Shown here in pieces: positions 23,700-32,821 of a stretch of DNA of 64,000 nt (positions are counted from its first letter, which is position 1; every line of letters starts with the position of its first letter). The stretch spans positions 9,270,001 through 9,334,000 of the forward strand of contig NZ_CP127294.1 in NCBI RefSeq assembly GCF_030285625.1, given 5' to 3'. The notes beneath the pieces are model-generated. The model saw only the letters and a program-made list of their open reading frames with translations, did no database searches and had not been told where the DNA came from. A program made the position numbers and the translations under genes. The stretch comes from Amycolatopsis sp. 2-15 (GTDB lineage Bacteria; Actinomycetota; Actinomycetes; Mycobacteriales; Pseudonocardiaceae).

Positions 23700-23738
23700 G
23701 CTTTCCAGCGTCCGTAATGCACGAGAGGGTCGGGACCG

Positions 23739-24137
23739 ATGCACGACCAGTCGTACTACGTTCACCTCCAATCGCTGAAGGACTTCGTGCGGGAGCTGGA
23801 AACCCAGATCCACGCGATGTCCAAGCCCGACGACTTCCTCAGCACGCTCGGCGACCACCCGCTGCTGTTCGGGGAGTTCGGGGAAGCCGGCTCACTCGTC
23901 GACGCCCACCGCGCCGCCGTCGCCGAGATGCGGGGACTGCTCGAACAGGTCCGCAGCGCGATCACGTTCGCGCAGGACGTGACCACCACGGTCGCCGACG
24001 GTTACGAGCAAGCCGACCAGTCGGTGGCCGGCGATCTCCACCAGTCGGGCAGCGAGACCGGGCTGCTCGATCCGCTGCTTTCGCTGCTGGGCCTCGGGTC
24101 CGGCGGCTCGAACAACTCCGGGGGGACGGACGCATGA
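23739..24137 (+). CDS. EspC-like T7SS-associated protein
   Basis: A 132-residue protein with a helical N-terminal part (about 1-95: YYVHLQSLKDFVRELETQIHAM, then LVDAHRAAVAEMRGLLEQVRSAI) ending VADGYEQADQSV, a Y-x-x-x-D export signature, and a short Gly/Ser tail. The layout is that of small ESX substrates such as the EspC family. The stop overlaps the ATG of the next gene (ATGA), so the two are coupled. Exact family membership is an inference. Confidence 0.73.
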   Translation: MHDQSYYVHLQSLKDFVRELETQIHAMSKPDDFLSTLGDHPLLFGEFGEAGSLVDAHRAAVAEMRGLLEQVRSAITFAQDVTTTVADGYEQADQSVAGDLHQSGSETGLLDPLLSLLGLGSGGSNNSGGTDA

Positions 24138-25435
24138 GCGGGGCGCACACCAACTTCGCCGCGTACACGCACCAGCAGCTGTACGCGATGCTGCAGGCCG
24201 GCGACCCCAGCAGTGCCCAGGCCGCGGCCGACCAGTGGAACTCCACCGCGATCGGGCTGCACGAGCAGGCCGAGAACCTGTCGAAGGAGCTCTCGGACTT
24301 CTCGGGCGAGTGGACCGGCGGCGCGGCGGACCAATACTCGCACATGATCACCGACCTCGTCGGCGGCATCCGCAAGGTCGCGCAGACCGCGCAGGGCATG
24401 CAGCACATGCTCGAAGACGCGGCCGACGCGCTCGTGAAGGCCAAGGCCGAGATGCCGCCGCCGGTTTCGGTGCCCGACGTCTCGCCCGGTGAGGTCGCGC
24501 TGGCCGTGAACCCGCCGTTGCTGCCGCCGGACTCGTCGCCGGCCACTCTCGCCGCCGCGGCCCAGCAGCGGCAGCAGGCGATCGCGAACGTCGACGCGCA
24601 GCAGCAGGCCGCGAACGCCGCGGGTTCCGCGCACGCCAAGGCGATCGTGGTCATGACCAACCTGGCCACGAACTACACCACCGCCGAGGACTCGATCCCC
24701 GTCTCGCCCAACGCGGTCGACACGCCCGCCGCTCCCCCGGCCGGCGGCGGCGCGTCCGGTGGCGGTGCGACCGGCAACGGCCTGGCCGACCCGGGTGTCG
24801 TCGTCGGCACCCCGGAAGACTCGCACCCGCTGCCGGCGGACGGCTCCGTGGCCGGGATGCCGGGAGTTCCCGGTTCCGACCCGGCCACCTCAGGCAGTCC
24901 GCTGTTCGGCGACATGTTCACCGCGGGTCTCGCGGCGGCTTCGGCGGCGGCGTTCGGGCGGTTCGGCTCGATCATGCCGAAGGTGCCTGCGTGGGCGTCC
25001 GGAAAGGACTCCGACGACAAGAAGGACGAGCCGGCCAACACGAAGCTCGGCGGCGGCGCGGGCACCGAAGGCGGCGCCGGCGGCGGCATCCCGATCGGCG
25101 GCGGTGACGCGCCTTCGCTCGACGGCGGCGGAATCCCCGGCGGCGGTGGGCTTTCCGGCGGCAGCGACGCCCCGGCGGCGCACTCCGGCCTCGGGGGCGA
25201 CGGCGGCGCGTCGAACGTCCTCAGTGGACTCGCGGGCGGCGCGGCCGGTGCCGCGGGCGCGGCGGCGAAGAGCGCGATGCCGATGATGCCCATGATGCCG
25301 ATGGGCATGGGCGCCGGTGGCGACATGGGCTCCGGACGACGGATCCCGGCGTGGCTCGTGGAGACGGAGAACGTGTGGGGCCAGCAGGCGCCCGTGGCTC
25401 CGTCGGTGATCGGCGAAGAGCCGGAAACCTACTGA
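24134..25435 (+). CDS. PPE-like T7SS protein with Gly/Pro-rich C-terminus
   Basis: A 433-residue protein starting MSGAHTNFAAYTHQQLYAML. Residues about 20-170 are helical with the W-x-G turn DFSGEWTGGAADQYSHM, comparable with PPE/WXG heads; NYTTAED provides a Y-x-x-x-E sequence at the end of this part. Residues about 195-400 are low complexity (Gly, Ala, Pro, Asp) with MPMMPMMPMGMGAGG. The conserved end IPAWLVETENVWGQ is a signature seen in actinobacterial PPE-domain proteins. It overlaps the upstream gene by 4 bp and precedes the hydrolase by 16 bp. Confidence 0.82.
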   Translation: MSGAHTNFAAYTHQQLYAMLQAGDPSSAQAAADQWNSTAIGLHEQAENLSKELSDFSGEWTGGAADQYSHMITDLVGGIRKVAQTAQGMQHMLEDAADALVKAKAEMPPPVSVPDVSPGEVALAVNPPLLPPDSSPATLAAAAQQRQQAIANVDAQQQAANAAGSAHAKAIVVMTNLATNYTTAEDSIPVSPNAVDTPAAPPAGGGASGGGATGNGLADPGVVVGTPEDSHPLPADGSVAGMPGVPGSDPATSGSPLFGDMFTAGLAAASAAAFGRFGSIMPKVPAWASGKDSDDKKDEPANTKLGGGAGTEGGAGGGIPIGGGDAPSLDGGGIPGGGGLSGGSDAPAAHSGLGGDGGASNVLSGLAGGAAGAAGAAAKSAMPMMPMMPMGMGAGGDMGSGRRIPAWLVETENVWGQQAPVAPSVIGEEPETY

Positions 25436-25451
25436 TCGGGAGGACGGCTCG

Positions 25452-26753
25452 GTGACTGCTGCAGTGGACTCCGGGGGTTACCGGGTCGCTCCCGCCATGC
25501 TCGACGTGGCCGCGGCGGACCTGGGTGGGCGCGCGGGCGCACTCGAAACGGCACAGAAGGCCTTGGCGGGGGTTTCCGTGCCGGCCACGGCGTTCGGCGA
25601 GGTTTCCGCTTCCGCGGACTGCGCCGCGACGTTGAAGAAGACGCTGTCCGAGCTCGGCGAGAAGATCGACGGGCAGGTACAGCGCGCGAAGGTGCTGCAG
25701 AACGGGCTCACCGCGTCGGCCGCGGGTTACCGGCGGGCCGACGAGCAGGTGGCGGCTTCGTACCGGTCGTTGCTGCCGGAGGATCCGCTGCCGCCGGTGA
25801 GCGGTCCCGTCGGTGCGGCGGCGAGCGGGACGTGGGCCAATGCGATCGCTTCGAACCGCACCAAGGTTTCGGACGCGCTGACGGCGGAGCAGACTCGTTT
25901 GCAGCAGTTGCAGTCTTCCGGGGGTGGCGCCGACGACCTCGCGCGCTCGCAGCGCAGGATCGCGCTGTACCAAGACATTCTGGCCAACAACCGCCAGATC
26001 CTCCGGTTCGACCCCACTGCCGACGGGCGGATCGCCGAGCTCGTGGGCGCGATCCAGCCGGGGACGCGCAACGTCGGGCTGTTCGTGCCGGGCGTGAACA
26101 CGCGGCTGGACAACTTCCAGGGTTACGCCGACCTCGGCCGAAGCCTCGTGGCCGCCGACCCGACGGGCCGCACGGCGATGGTCGTCTGGGCCGACGGCGA
26201 CTTCCCGCAGAACCCCCTGGTCGAGGGCCCGGACGCCAGCTACGCGCAGACGATGGACCCGGACCTCAAGACGTTCGGCGACGAGCTGCGCGGCCAGGTC
26301 GACACCCAGACCGGCGGCGCCGCGACCATCACCGCGATCGGCCACAGCTACGGCGGCGCGACCGTCGGACTGGCTGATTCCCAGGGCCTGGCCGTCGACC
26401 GCGTGCTCCACGTCGAGTCCGCCGGCATGGGCCACGGCGTCTGGAGCCCGGCCGATCTGCCCGCGAGCCAGGCCGGCGTGCAGCGTTTCTCGATGACCGC
26501 GCCACTCGACCCCATCGTGCTCGCTCAGGGCAACGCCTGGGGCGCCGAGTGGACCGGCATCGGCCACGGCGCCGACCCCGACGCGTTCCCGGGCATCACG
26601 GACCTCGCGACGGGCAACGACGCGGCCGGCAACGAGCTCTGGGGCCTGTCGTCCCACAGCGACGTGCTCAAGCCCGGCTCCGACTCGTGGACCAACATCT
26701 ACGGCGTCCTCACCAGCGGCGCTCTCACGACCGTGCCGGGGGTGCAGCGATGA
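25452..26753 (+). CDS. Secreted alpha/beta hydrolase with EspC-like head (DUF1023-type)
   Basis: A 433-residue protein. Residues about 1-105 form an ESX-type helical head that ends ASAAGYRRADEQVAASY, including the export signature YRRAD. After a linker the alpha/beta hydrolase domain of DUF1023 type (about 170-433) shows NVGLFVPGVNT and the nucleophile elbow IGHSYGG with Ser299; a candidate acid and His follow in the C-terminal part (LSSHSDVL). This fusion suggests an exported enzyme acting outside the cell or in the envelope. The substrate is unknown. The stop overlaps the small downstream gene (ATGA). Confidence 0.87.
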   Translation: MTAAVDSGGYRVAPAMLDVAAADLGGRAGALETAQKALAGVSVPATAFGEVSASADCAATLKKTLSELGEKIDGQVQRAKVLQNGLTASAAGYRRADEQVAASYRSLLPEDPLPPVSGPVGAAASGTWANAIASNRTKVSDALTAEQTRLQQLQSSGGGADDLARSQRRIALYQDILANNRQILRFDPTADGRIAELVGAIQPGTRNVGLFVPGVNTRLDNFQGYADLGRSLVAADPTGRTAMVVWADGDFPQNPLVEGPDASYAQTMDPDLKTFGDELRGQVDTQTGGAATITAIGHSYGGATVGLADSQGLAVDRVLHVESAGMGHGVWSPADLPASQAGVQRFSMTAPLDPIVLAQGNAWGAEWTGIGHGADPDAFPGITDLATGNDAAGNELWGLSSHSDVLKPGSDSWTNIYGVLTSGALTTVPGVQR

Positions 26754-27112
26754 CCCTCTCGCTCCTGGCCCACGAGCTCACGGCCGTCATCGACGGCGTC
26801 GCCGCCACCTTCGGCCCCGGCGCGATCCCCACGGTCGACGGCGAGCTCGACTGCGACCCCGCCCGCCCGGGCACCCTGATGTGCTGGCAGTACGGCGTCC
26901 GCCTCGACCACCGCGGCGACGCGGAACACCAGCTGGCGGAGTCGGTGCTGCCCTCGCTGGAAGCCGCGGGCTGGTCCGTACACGACCGCAGCACCCCCCG
27001 CGAACTCATCGCCCGCTTCCACCGCGACGGCGCCGACTTCACCGTCCACGTCGCCCGCGCCGGCGGCGGGGTCGCGATCATCGGCTCGACGCGGTGTGTG
27101 GTGCCGGCCTGA
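26750..27112 (+). CDS. Small conserved-type protein coupled to the secreted hydrolase
   Basis: A 120-residue protein (MTLSLLAHELTAVIDGVAAT) with an alpha/beta mix and three Cys residues (LDCDP, LMCWQYGV, TRCVV). It has no signal peptide or lipobox. Translation is coupled to the hydrolase by an ATGA overlap. It is not recognised. Its position directly after an exported enzyme suits a chaperone or an immunity protein, which is an inference without direct sequence support. Confidence 0.72.
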   Translation: MTLSLLAHELTAVIDGVAATFGPGAIPTVDGELDCDPARPGTLMCWQYGVRLDHRGDAEHQLAESVLPSLEAAGWSVHDRSTPRELIARFHRDGADFTVHVARAGGGVAIIGSTRCVVPA

Positions 27113-27620
27113 GTCTCGCCGGCCGTCTTCGCCTCGACGTCGAGGGCAGCTGAGCGGTCGAACTCTTCGGCACGACAGCGAAACGCGCGCCGCCGCGACG
27201 GCTCCAGTCGCCACACCCACCGGGCACGCGGTGTGCCGTGCCGCCCCTCTGCGGTGAGGACCACCGCTCTTGACGAGGAGCGCCGCCCTGCAACGCCGCC
27301 TGTATCGCCCCCTTCGCCGTGCCGGATCAGTCGCGTCATCGCGACGGCTTCTGTGATTGCCGGGCCGCGCCGCCTCGACCTGCGAGGCTTTAGCCCCGTC
27401 GCCGGATGCGCGGGTAGCAGCCCGACTCGCCAACGCAGCCACCTCGGCGCGCGAGTACCGACCGTGTCGCGCCGGTCGAACCCGGTGGCACAACACCAAA
27501 CACGCGCCGTTCCGCCAACCGCGCCGAGCCGGTTCCGTGCGGTCTTGGCGGCGGCCTCTGCGCCCTCCGGTGCACGCCGGCTCGACTCGCGGCACGCGCC
27601 GCCGCAGTGCTGCGGAGGTA
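27113..27620. other. Gene-free stretch between the hydrolase operon and the mycosin operon
   Basis: No frame in this 508-bp region reads like a protein: all are Arg-rich and lack third-position bias. No clear terminator hairpin or known repeat was identified. It separates a plus-strand operon from a converging minus-strand operon and may be decayed coding DNA. Confidence 0.5.
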
Positions 27621-27974
27621 TCAGCGCAGCCAGCGTAGGGCGGCTTCGGCGATGTCGTCCGGGGTGCGGTTGAAGGCGATGGCCGCCGCCGGGGCGAGGC
27701 GGTGGACGAGGTTCACGAACTGCTCGAAAAGCTCCAGCAACGGCTCGTGACCGCGGATCCCGCCGCCGATGACGATGCAGCCGTAGTCGGCCTGGGACAG
27801 GGCGGATTCGATGGCGGACAACGGGTTGTCGTCCGGGGCGACGAGGCAGAGGTCGGACTCGAGGCCGTGGGTGGCGAAGGTCGCTTGGCCGCGCGCGATG
27901 GCGGCTTGGACCGGGGCGGGGTCCCAGCCGTCGAGGCGGGTGGGGTCGAGGCCGATCACCAGGACGCGTCGCAC
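27621..27974 (-). CDS. Hypothetical 117-residue protein downstream of the mycosin
   Basis: Starts at GTG 27974, 5 bp after the mycosin stop, and reads RRVLVIGLDPTRLDGWDP, then CIVIGGGIRGHEPLLELFEQFVN, ending DDIAEAALRWLR. The alternating strands and helices with IVIGGGIRG suggest a small Rossmann-like fold. It resembles conserved actinobacterial hypothetical proteins but no function is known. There is no membrane segment. It is very likely cotranscribed with the mycosin. Confidence 0.68.
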   Translation of the reverse strand: MRRVLVIGLDPTRLDGWDPAPVQAAIARGQATFATHGLESDLCLVAPDDNPLSAIESALSQADYGCIVIGGGIRGHEPLLELFEQFVNLVHRLAPAAAIAFNRTPDDIAEAALRWLR

Positions 27975-27979
27975 GGGTA

Positions 27980-29152
27980 TCAAGACCCGAACCGGGAGGC
28001 GCGCCACGAGCGGCGGCGGCCGCGGCGGACGGTGGCGACGGCGAGGCCCGCGGCGGCGGCCACGGCCACCCCGCCGAGGGCGATGGCGGCGGCCGGGACG
28101 TCCACGGCCGAGGTGCGCGGGGCCGGCGCAGGGGCGACGGCGGGCATGGCCACCGGAGCGACGGACCCACCCGGGCCCGCGACGGAAGCCGGCAGCGTCG
28201 ACGAAACGGCGGCGTAAGCGTCCACCACGCCCCAGCCCCGGCGGGGGTCGTGGCCGCCCGACGGGGGGCGCGAGGCGGTGAGGGTCAGGCGGGTCACGAC
28301 CTGGTCGCCGGTGAAGTCCGGGTGGGCGGCGCGCACCAGGGCGGCGACGCCGGCGACGTAGGCGGCGGCCAGGCCCGGGTCCGTCACCGGCCAGCGGTGG
28401 GCGACGGCGCCGCCCGCGCCGGCCGAGGTGCTGACCAGGTCGGCGCCCGGGGCGGCGACGCCGAGGTAGTCGCCGGCTTCGGTCTGGACCGGGGCGCCCG
28501 CCTGGTTGGTGGAGCCGACGGCGAGCACGCCCGACGAAGCGGTGGGATAGGTGTGCGCGCCCTGCTGGGTGCCGGCCGCGGCGGAGACCACGACGGCGCC
28601 GAGGGAGTGCGCACGGGCAACCGCCGCGTCCAAAGCCGGGCTGTCGAAGGCCGCCGGTACGGCGATGAGCAAAACGCCGGCGCCCCGGTCGAGGGCCGTG
28701 TCCATGGCGCCCGCCAGAGCGCCCGGGTCGCCGCCCTCGTGGGAAGACCCGTCGACGTACTGCAGCGGCACGAGCTTCGCGCCGGGTGCGACGCCGACGA
28801 AAGTCGTTTCCCCCGAAGGCTGCGCGGCGACGATCCCCGCGGCGATGGTGCCGCGGCCGTCGCAGTCGGACGGGGCCGTGCCGGGGCCGGTGAGGACCTG
28901 GCCGGGCGCGAACTGGCCGTTCTGGGCGTCGATTCCCGTGCCGATCACGGCCACGACCTGGCCGTCGCCGCGGGTGACCGGCCACAGGCGCGGCGGGTCG
29001 ACGAGCCGCTGGCCCCACGACACCGCGCCGGTGTAGGTGCCGGACGGGTTCGCGCACGCCCCCACCGCGCTCGCGGACCCGGCGACACCGACGGACGACA
29101 GGGAAGACACCGCCACCAGACCGGCCACGGCGAAGACGGCTGGCCACCTCAC
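27980..29152 (-). CDS. mycP: Mycosin-type (MycP) subtilisin homologue lacking all catalytic residues
   Basis: A 390-residue mycosin: signal peptide (about 1-29), subtilase domain (about 45-335), Pro/Ala linker and a C-terminal membrane helix (AAIALGGVAVAAAAGLAVATV) with a basic tail. Mycosins cap the ESX membrane complex. The catalytic Asp of VAVIDTG is Gly71 (VAVIGTGID), the His of DGHGT is Arg100 (CDGRGT), the oxyanion Asn of AAAGN is Thr195, and the Ser of GTS is Gly260 (TDPGLAAAYVAG). The fold is otherwise conserved, so this is a pseudoprotease rather than a decayed gene. GTG 29152 follows a GGGAGGG ribosome site. In mycobacteria protease activity is reported to be separable from the structural role in secretion. 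Confidence 0.9.
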   Translation of the reverse strand: MRWPAVFAVAGLVAVSSLSSVGVAGSASAVGACANPSGTYTGAVSWGQRLVDPPRLWPVTRGDGQVVAVIGTGIDAQNGQFAPGQVLTGPGTAPSDCDGRGTIAAGIVAAQPSGETTFVGVAPGAKLVPLQYVDGSSHEGGDPGALAGAMDTALDRGAGVLLIAVPAAFDSPALDAAVARAHSLGAVVVSAAAGTQQGAHTYPTASSGVLAVGSTNQAGAPVQTEAGDYLGVAAPGADLVSTSAGAGGAVAHRWPVTDPGLAAAYVAGVAALVRAAHPDFTGDQVVTRLTLTASRPPSGGHDPRRGWGVVDAYAAVSSTLPASVAGPGGSVAPVAMPAVAPAPAPRTSAVDVPAAAIALGGVAVAAAAGLAVATVRRGRRRSWRASRFGS

Positions 29153-29192
29153 CGCGGCACCCTCCCGGAGAATCTCGCTGTCCGACAACGGG

Positions 29193-29219
29193 ATTCTAGT
29201 CGAGCGGGCGCCGCGGCAA
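29193..29219 (-). promoter_or_regulatory. Predicted mycosin promoter
   Basis: On the minus strand TTGCCG (29219-29214) and TAGAAT (29198-29193) are 15 bp apart, about 40 bp before the GTG at 29152. It lies in the 72-bp gap after nadC. Confidence 0.5.
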
Positions 29220-29224
29220 CAGGT

Positions 29225-30124
29225 TCAGCGCAGGTCCATCCCGAGGTCCAGCGCGGGCGAAGAGTGCGTGAGCGCGCCCACCGCGAAGTAGTCCACACCG
29301 GACTCGGCGTAGGCCCTAGCACGGTCGAGGGTGAGGCCACCAGAGGATTCCAGCCGCGTTTTCGGCGAAACGGCGTTGCGCCGCTCCACGGCCTTCGCGC
29401 AGTCCTGCGGCGTGAAGTTGTCCAGCAGCACCTCGTCGGCACCCGCGGCGAGCGCCTCCTCCAGCTGCGCCAGGTCGTCGACCTCCACCTCGCACGCCAG
29501 CTCCGGCGCGAGCTCGCGTGCCGCCGCCAGCGCGGCCGTGACCGAACCCGCGGCGACGACGTGGTTGTCCTTGATCAGCACGGCGTCGCCAAGGCCCATC
29601 CGGTGGTTCACTCCGCCACCACAGCGCACGGCGTACTTCTCCAGCAGCCGCAGGCCCGGCGTCGTCTTGCGGGTGTCGCGGATCGCCGTGCCCGAACCCT
29701 CCACTTCGGACACCCAGCGGGCGGTCGCCGTCGCGATGCCCGAGAGGCGGCAGACGAGGTTCAGCGCCGTCCGCTCGGCCGTCAGCAGGCCGCGCACTGT
29801 GCCCCGCACCGCGAGCGCGGGCTCGCGCGCCGCCACCCGCGACCCGTCGGGCCGGCTGGACACCACCTCGTAGTCCGAACCCAGCACCGTGTCGAACACC
29901 GCCAGCACCACGGGCAGCCCCGCCACGACGCCCGGCGAACGCGGCGTCAGCTCGGCAACCGCGCGCGCGTCGGCCGGGACGGTCGACGCCGTGGTGGCGT
30001 CCGGCCCGTAACGCAGGTCTTCCTCGAGCGCCGTGGTCACCACGCGGCGGACGTCGGCCACCTCGAGCCCCGCGTCCACGAGGGCACGCGAGACGGTGTC
30101 GGAAAACGGGAACAACTCGGTCAT
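29225..30124 (-). CDS. nadC: Nicotinate-nucleotide pyrophosphorylase (quinolinate phosphoribosyltransferase)
   Basis: A 299-residue enzyme that converts quinolinate and PRPP to nicotinate mononucleotide with loss of CO2, the third step of de novo NAD synthesis. Diagnostic segments are IRDTRKTTPGLRLLEKYAV, CGGGVNHRMGL, LIKDNHV and the C-terminal LESSGGLTLDRARAYAESGV with DYFAVGALTHS. The ATG overlaps the nadB stop (ATGA). It is the last gene of the nadA-nadB-nadC operon, probably under NrtR control from upstream of nadA. Confidence 0.97.
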   Translation of the reverse strand: MTELFPFSDTVSRALVDAGLEVADVRRVVTTALEEDLRYGPDATTASTVPADARAVAELTPRSPGVVAGLPVVLAVFDTVLGSDYEVVSSRPDGSRVAAREPALAVRGTVRGLLTAERTALNLVCRLSGIATATARWVSEVEGSGTAIRDTRKTTPGLRLLEKYAVRCGGGVNHRMGLGDAVLIKDNHVVAAGSVTAALAAARELAPELACEVEVDDLAQLEEALAAGADEVLLDNFTPQDCAKAVERRNAVSPKTRLESSGGLTLDRARAYAESGVDYFAVGALTHSSPALDLGMDLR

Positions 30125-31761
30125 GCCGCACCTTCCAGGGCGATCGGGTCGGCCAGCACGGGCTGGCCGGAGGGGCTGAGCCGGATGAGCTGGCTGCGCT
30201 GCCAGGCTTCGGCGCGCGCAGGGAAGTCGGACCGCACGTGACAGCCGCGCGACTCGGTGCGCCGCGCCGCCGCCGCGAGCAGCGCCTGCGCCACCACGGT
30301 GAGCGACGCGTCCTCCACGGCCGCGTGCGTCCACAACGGACTGTCCTGCGTGGACAGATCCAGCACGGAACCCGCCGCCGCCAGGCCATCGGCGTCGCGG
30401 CCGATCGCGGCGTAGCGGCTCATCACGCGCTGCAGAGCGTCGCGCTCGGCCGCCGGCGCCGAGGTCCGCGAGGGCAAGCGCCCGCGCGACGGGTCGGGCA
30501 GCACTCCGGCAGCGAGATCGGCGGCCACGGCCTGCGCCACACGGTGCCCCACCACGAGGCCTTCGAGCAGGCTGTTGGACGCCAGCCGGTTGGCCCCGTG
30601 CAGCCCGGTGCGGGCCACCTCCCCCGCGGCGTACAGCCCGGTCACGCTCGAGCGTCCGTCCACAGTGGTCACCACGCCGCCGCACGCGAAGTGCGCCGCG
30701 GGCGTCACCGGGATCGCGTCGACGGCCGGGTCGAGGCCCAGCACCGCGCACGCCGCGTGCACGGTCGGGAACCGCTTCGCGAAGCCGGAAATCCCGGTGG
30801 CGTCGAGGAAAACGTGGTCGTCGACGCCGCCCGGCGCCAGCCCCATCCGCCGCGTGATCGCGGCCGACACGACGTCACGCGGAGCCAGGTCGCCCAGTGG
30901 GTGCACCCCGGCCATCACCGGCCGGCCGGCCCCGTCGACGAGCGTCGCGCCTTCCCCGCGCACGGCCTCAGTGACGAGCGGGCACCGGCCGCGCGCCCCC
31001 GGCGTGTAGAGCACCGTCGGGTGGAACTGCACGAACTCGACGTCGGCCACGGTCGCGCCCGCCCGCAGCGCGAGCGCCAGGCCGTCGCCGGTCGCGATCT
31101 CCGGGTTGGACGTCGCCTGGTAGAGCTGGCCGAACCCGCCGCTGGCCAGCAGCACGGCCGAAGCCCGCACCACGCCGGGTACGCCGTCGCGGTCCAGCAC
31201 GGTCACGCCCGCGACCTCACCCAGGGGCGTGAGCAACGCGTCGACCGCAATGTGGTGCTGCAGCACCGGCACGCGCCGGTCGCCCGCCTGCGCCACCAAA
31301 GTGCGCTCCACCTCGGCGCCCGTGGCGTCGCCGCCCGCGTGGATCACGCGGAACGCGCTGTGGCCGCCCTCGCGGGCGCGCGCCAACCCCTCGGCGCCGG
31401 CGTCGAACTGCGCCCCGCTGGCCCGCAGCCACTCCACGGCCGCCGGGCCGCCGTCGAGGATCGACCGCACCGCGTCCTCGTCGCAAAGGCCGGCGCCCGC
31501 GGTGAAGGTGTCTTCGGCGTGCTTCGCGACCGAGTCGCCGCGGTCGTGCTCGCCTTCCAGCACCACCGCGACGCCACCCTGGGCCCAGCGCGTGTTGCCG
31601 TCGGACACCGCCGCCTTGGTCACCACGAGCACGTGCAGCCCGAGCTCCTGCGCCCGCAGCGCGGCGGTCAGCCCGGCCACCCCGCTGCCCACCACGACGA
31701 GGTCCGCCCGGGCTTCCCACACCGGGGTTTTCGCCTGTAAAGCGTTAACCGGGGTGGTCAT
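30121..31761 (-). CDS. nadB: L-aspartate oxidase
   Basis: A 546-residue FAD enzyme that oxidises L-aspartate to iminoaspartate, the substrate of NadA. The N-terminal dinucleotide-binding motif is [18 protein letters not shown], followed by [14 protein letters not shown]. The substrate-binding region [11 protein letters not shown] and the FAD-binding [21 protein letters not shown] are conserved, as is the helical C-terminal domain. ATG 31761 overlaps the nadA stop. Length is typical. Confidence 0.97.
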   Translation of the reverse strand: MTTPVNALQAKTPVWEARADLVVVGSGVAGLTAALRAQELGLHVLVVTKAAVSDGNTRWAQGGVAVVLEGEHDRGDSVAKHAEDTFTAGAGLCDEDAVRSILDGGPAAVEWLRASGAQFDAGAEGLARAREGGHSAFRVIHAGGDATGAEVERTLVAQAGDRRVPVLQHHIAVDALLTPLGEVAGVTVLDRDGVPGVVRASAVLLASGGFGQLYQATSNPEIATGDGLALALRAGATVADVEFVQFHPTVLYTPGARGRCPLVTEAVRGEGATLVDGAGRPVMAGVHPLGDLAPRDVVSAAITRRMGLAPGGVDDHVFLDATGISGFAKRFPTVHAACAVLGLDPAVDAIPVTPAAHFACGGVVTTVDGRSSVTGLYAAGEVARTGLHGANRLASNSLLEGLVVGHRVAQAVAADLAAGVLPDPSRGRLPSRTSAPAAERDALQRVMSRYAAIGRDADGLAAAGSVLDLSTQDSPLWTHAAVEDASLTVVAQALLAAAARRTESRGCHVRSDFPARAEAWQRSQLIRLSPSGQPVLADPIALEGAA

Positions 31762-32771
31762 TCGCCGCCGCCGGGCTGCCCGATTTCGATCATCCGCTGC
31801 ACCGAGGCCCGCGCCCGGGCGGCCGTCTCGAGGTCCACGTGGACCTCGTCCGCGCCTTCGCGCAGGCTCCGCAGCAGCGCGGCGGGCGTGATCATCTTCA
31901 TGTACCGGCAGGACGCCCGATCGTTCACCGCGCGGAAGTCGATCTCCGGCGCGGCCTTGCGCAGCTGGTGGATCATGCCGATCTCGGTCGCCACCAGCAC
32001 CGAGCGGGCCTTGGTGTCCCGAGCCGCGTGCACCATGTCGCCGGTGGACAGGATCTTCACGCGCTCCGGCGCCACCGCGCCCTCGCCCGCGAGGTAGAGC
32101 GCCGAGGTCGCGCAGCCGCACTCGGGGTGGATGAACAGGTCGGCGTCGGGGTTCTCCGCGGCCCGCGCGGCCAGCTCGGCCCCGTTGATGCCGGCGTGGA
32201 CGTGGCACTCGCCGGCCCAGATGTGCATGTTCTGCCGGCCCGTCACGCGCTTCACGTGCGCGCCGAGGAACTGGTCGGGCAGGAAGAGAACTTCCTGGTC
32301 AGCGGGGATCGACGCCACCACGTCGACCGCGTTCGACGACGTGCAGCAGATGTCCGTCTCGGCCTTCACCTCGGCCGTGGTGTTCACGTACGACACCACA
32401 ACCGCGCCCGGGTGCTCGGCCTTCCAGGCCCGCAGCTCGGCGCCGGAGATGGAGTCGGCGAGCGAGCAGCCGGCCCGCGCGTCGGGGATGAGCACCGTCT
32501 TCTGCGGCGCCAGGATTTTCGCGGTCTCGGCCATGAAGTGCACGCCGCAGAAGACGATCGTGGACGCGTCGCTGCTCGCCGCGATGCGGCTCAGCGCCAG
32601 CGAGTCGCCGGTGAAGTCGGCGATGTCCTGGATCTCGGGCACCTGGTAGTTGTGCGCGAGCAGCACCGCGTCGCGCTTGCGAGCGAGCGCCCGCACCTCG
32701 TCCGCCCAGTCCGCGTTCGCCTCCACCCCGCCGTACGGGGTCAGGTCCTGCTCATCAACCGTGGTGGTCAT
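31758..32771 (-). CDS. nadA: Quinolinate synthase A
   Basis: A 337-residue [4Fe-4S] enzyme that condenses iminoaspartate with dihydroxyacetone phosphate to quinolinate. Cluster ligands are the Cys residues in [17 protein letters not shown] and RASCRYMK. Other family segments are [45 protein letters not shown] and [11 protein letters not shown] 32771 follows an AGGAGGG site. It is the first gene of the operon and divergent from the NrtR regulator. Confidence 0.97.
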   Translation of the reverse strand: MTTTVDEQDLTPYGGVEANADWADEVRALARKRDAVLLAHNYQVPEIQDIADFTGDSLALSRIAASSDASTIVFCGVHFMAETAKILAPQKTVLIPDARAGCSLADSISGAELRAWKAEHPGAVVVSYVNTTAEVKAETDICCTSSNAVDVVASIPADQEVLFLPDQFLGAHVKRVTGRQNMHIWAGECHVHAGINGAELAARAAENPDADLFIHPECGCATSALYLAGEGAVAPERVKILSTGDMVHAARDTKARSVLVATEIGMIHQLRKAAPEIDFRAVNDRASCRYMKMITPAALLRSLREGADEVHVDLETAARARASVQRMIEIGQPGGGE

Positions 32772-32796
32772 GTCTGGCCCTCCTGGACCGTCGACT

Positions 32797-32821
32797 GGTT
32801 TTCGCCTTATAATCGAAAACC
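32797..32821. promoter_or_regulatory. NrtR operator overlapping divergent promoters (nadA/nrtR)
   Basis: A perfect palindrome with 8-bp arms GGTTTTCG (32797-32804) and CGAAAACC (32814-32821) around a 9-bp centre that contains a consensus TATAAT (32808-32813). The right arm touches the GTG start of nrtR at 32822, so the plus-strand transcript is probably leaderless. On the minus strand the centre gives TATAAG, 36 bases before the nadA ATG. Repressor binding would block both promoters at once. Confidence 0.8.

Noticed and set aside
27113..27620. Hidden gene in the gene-free stretch
   Set aside because: All frames are Arg-rich with no codon-position bias, start signal or recognisable domain.
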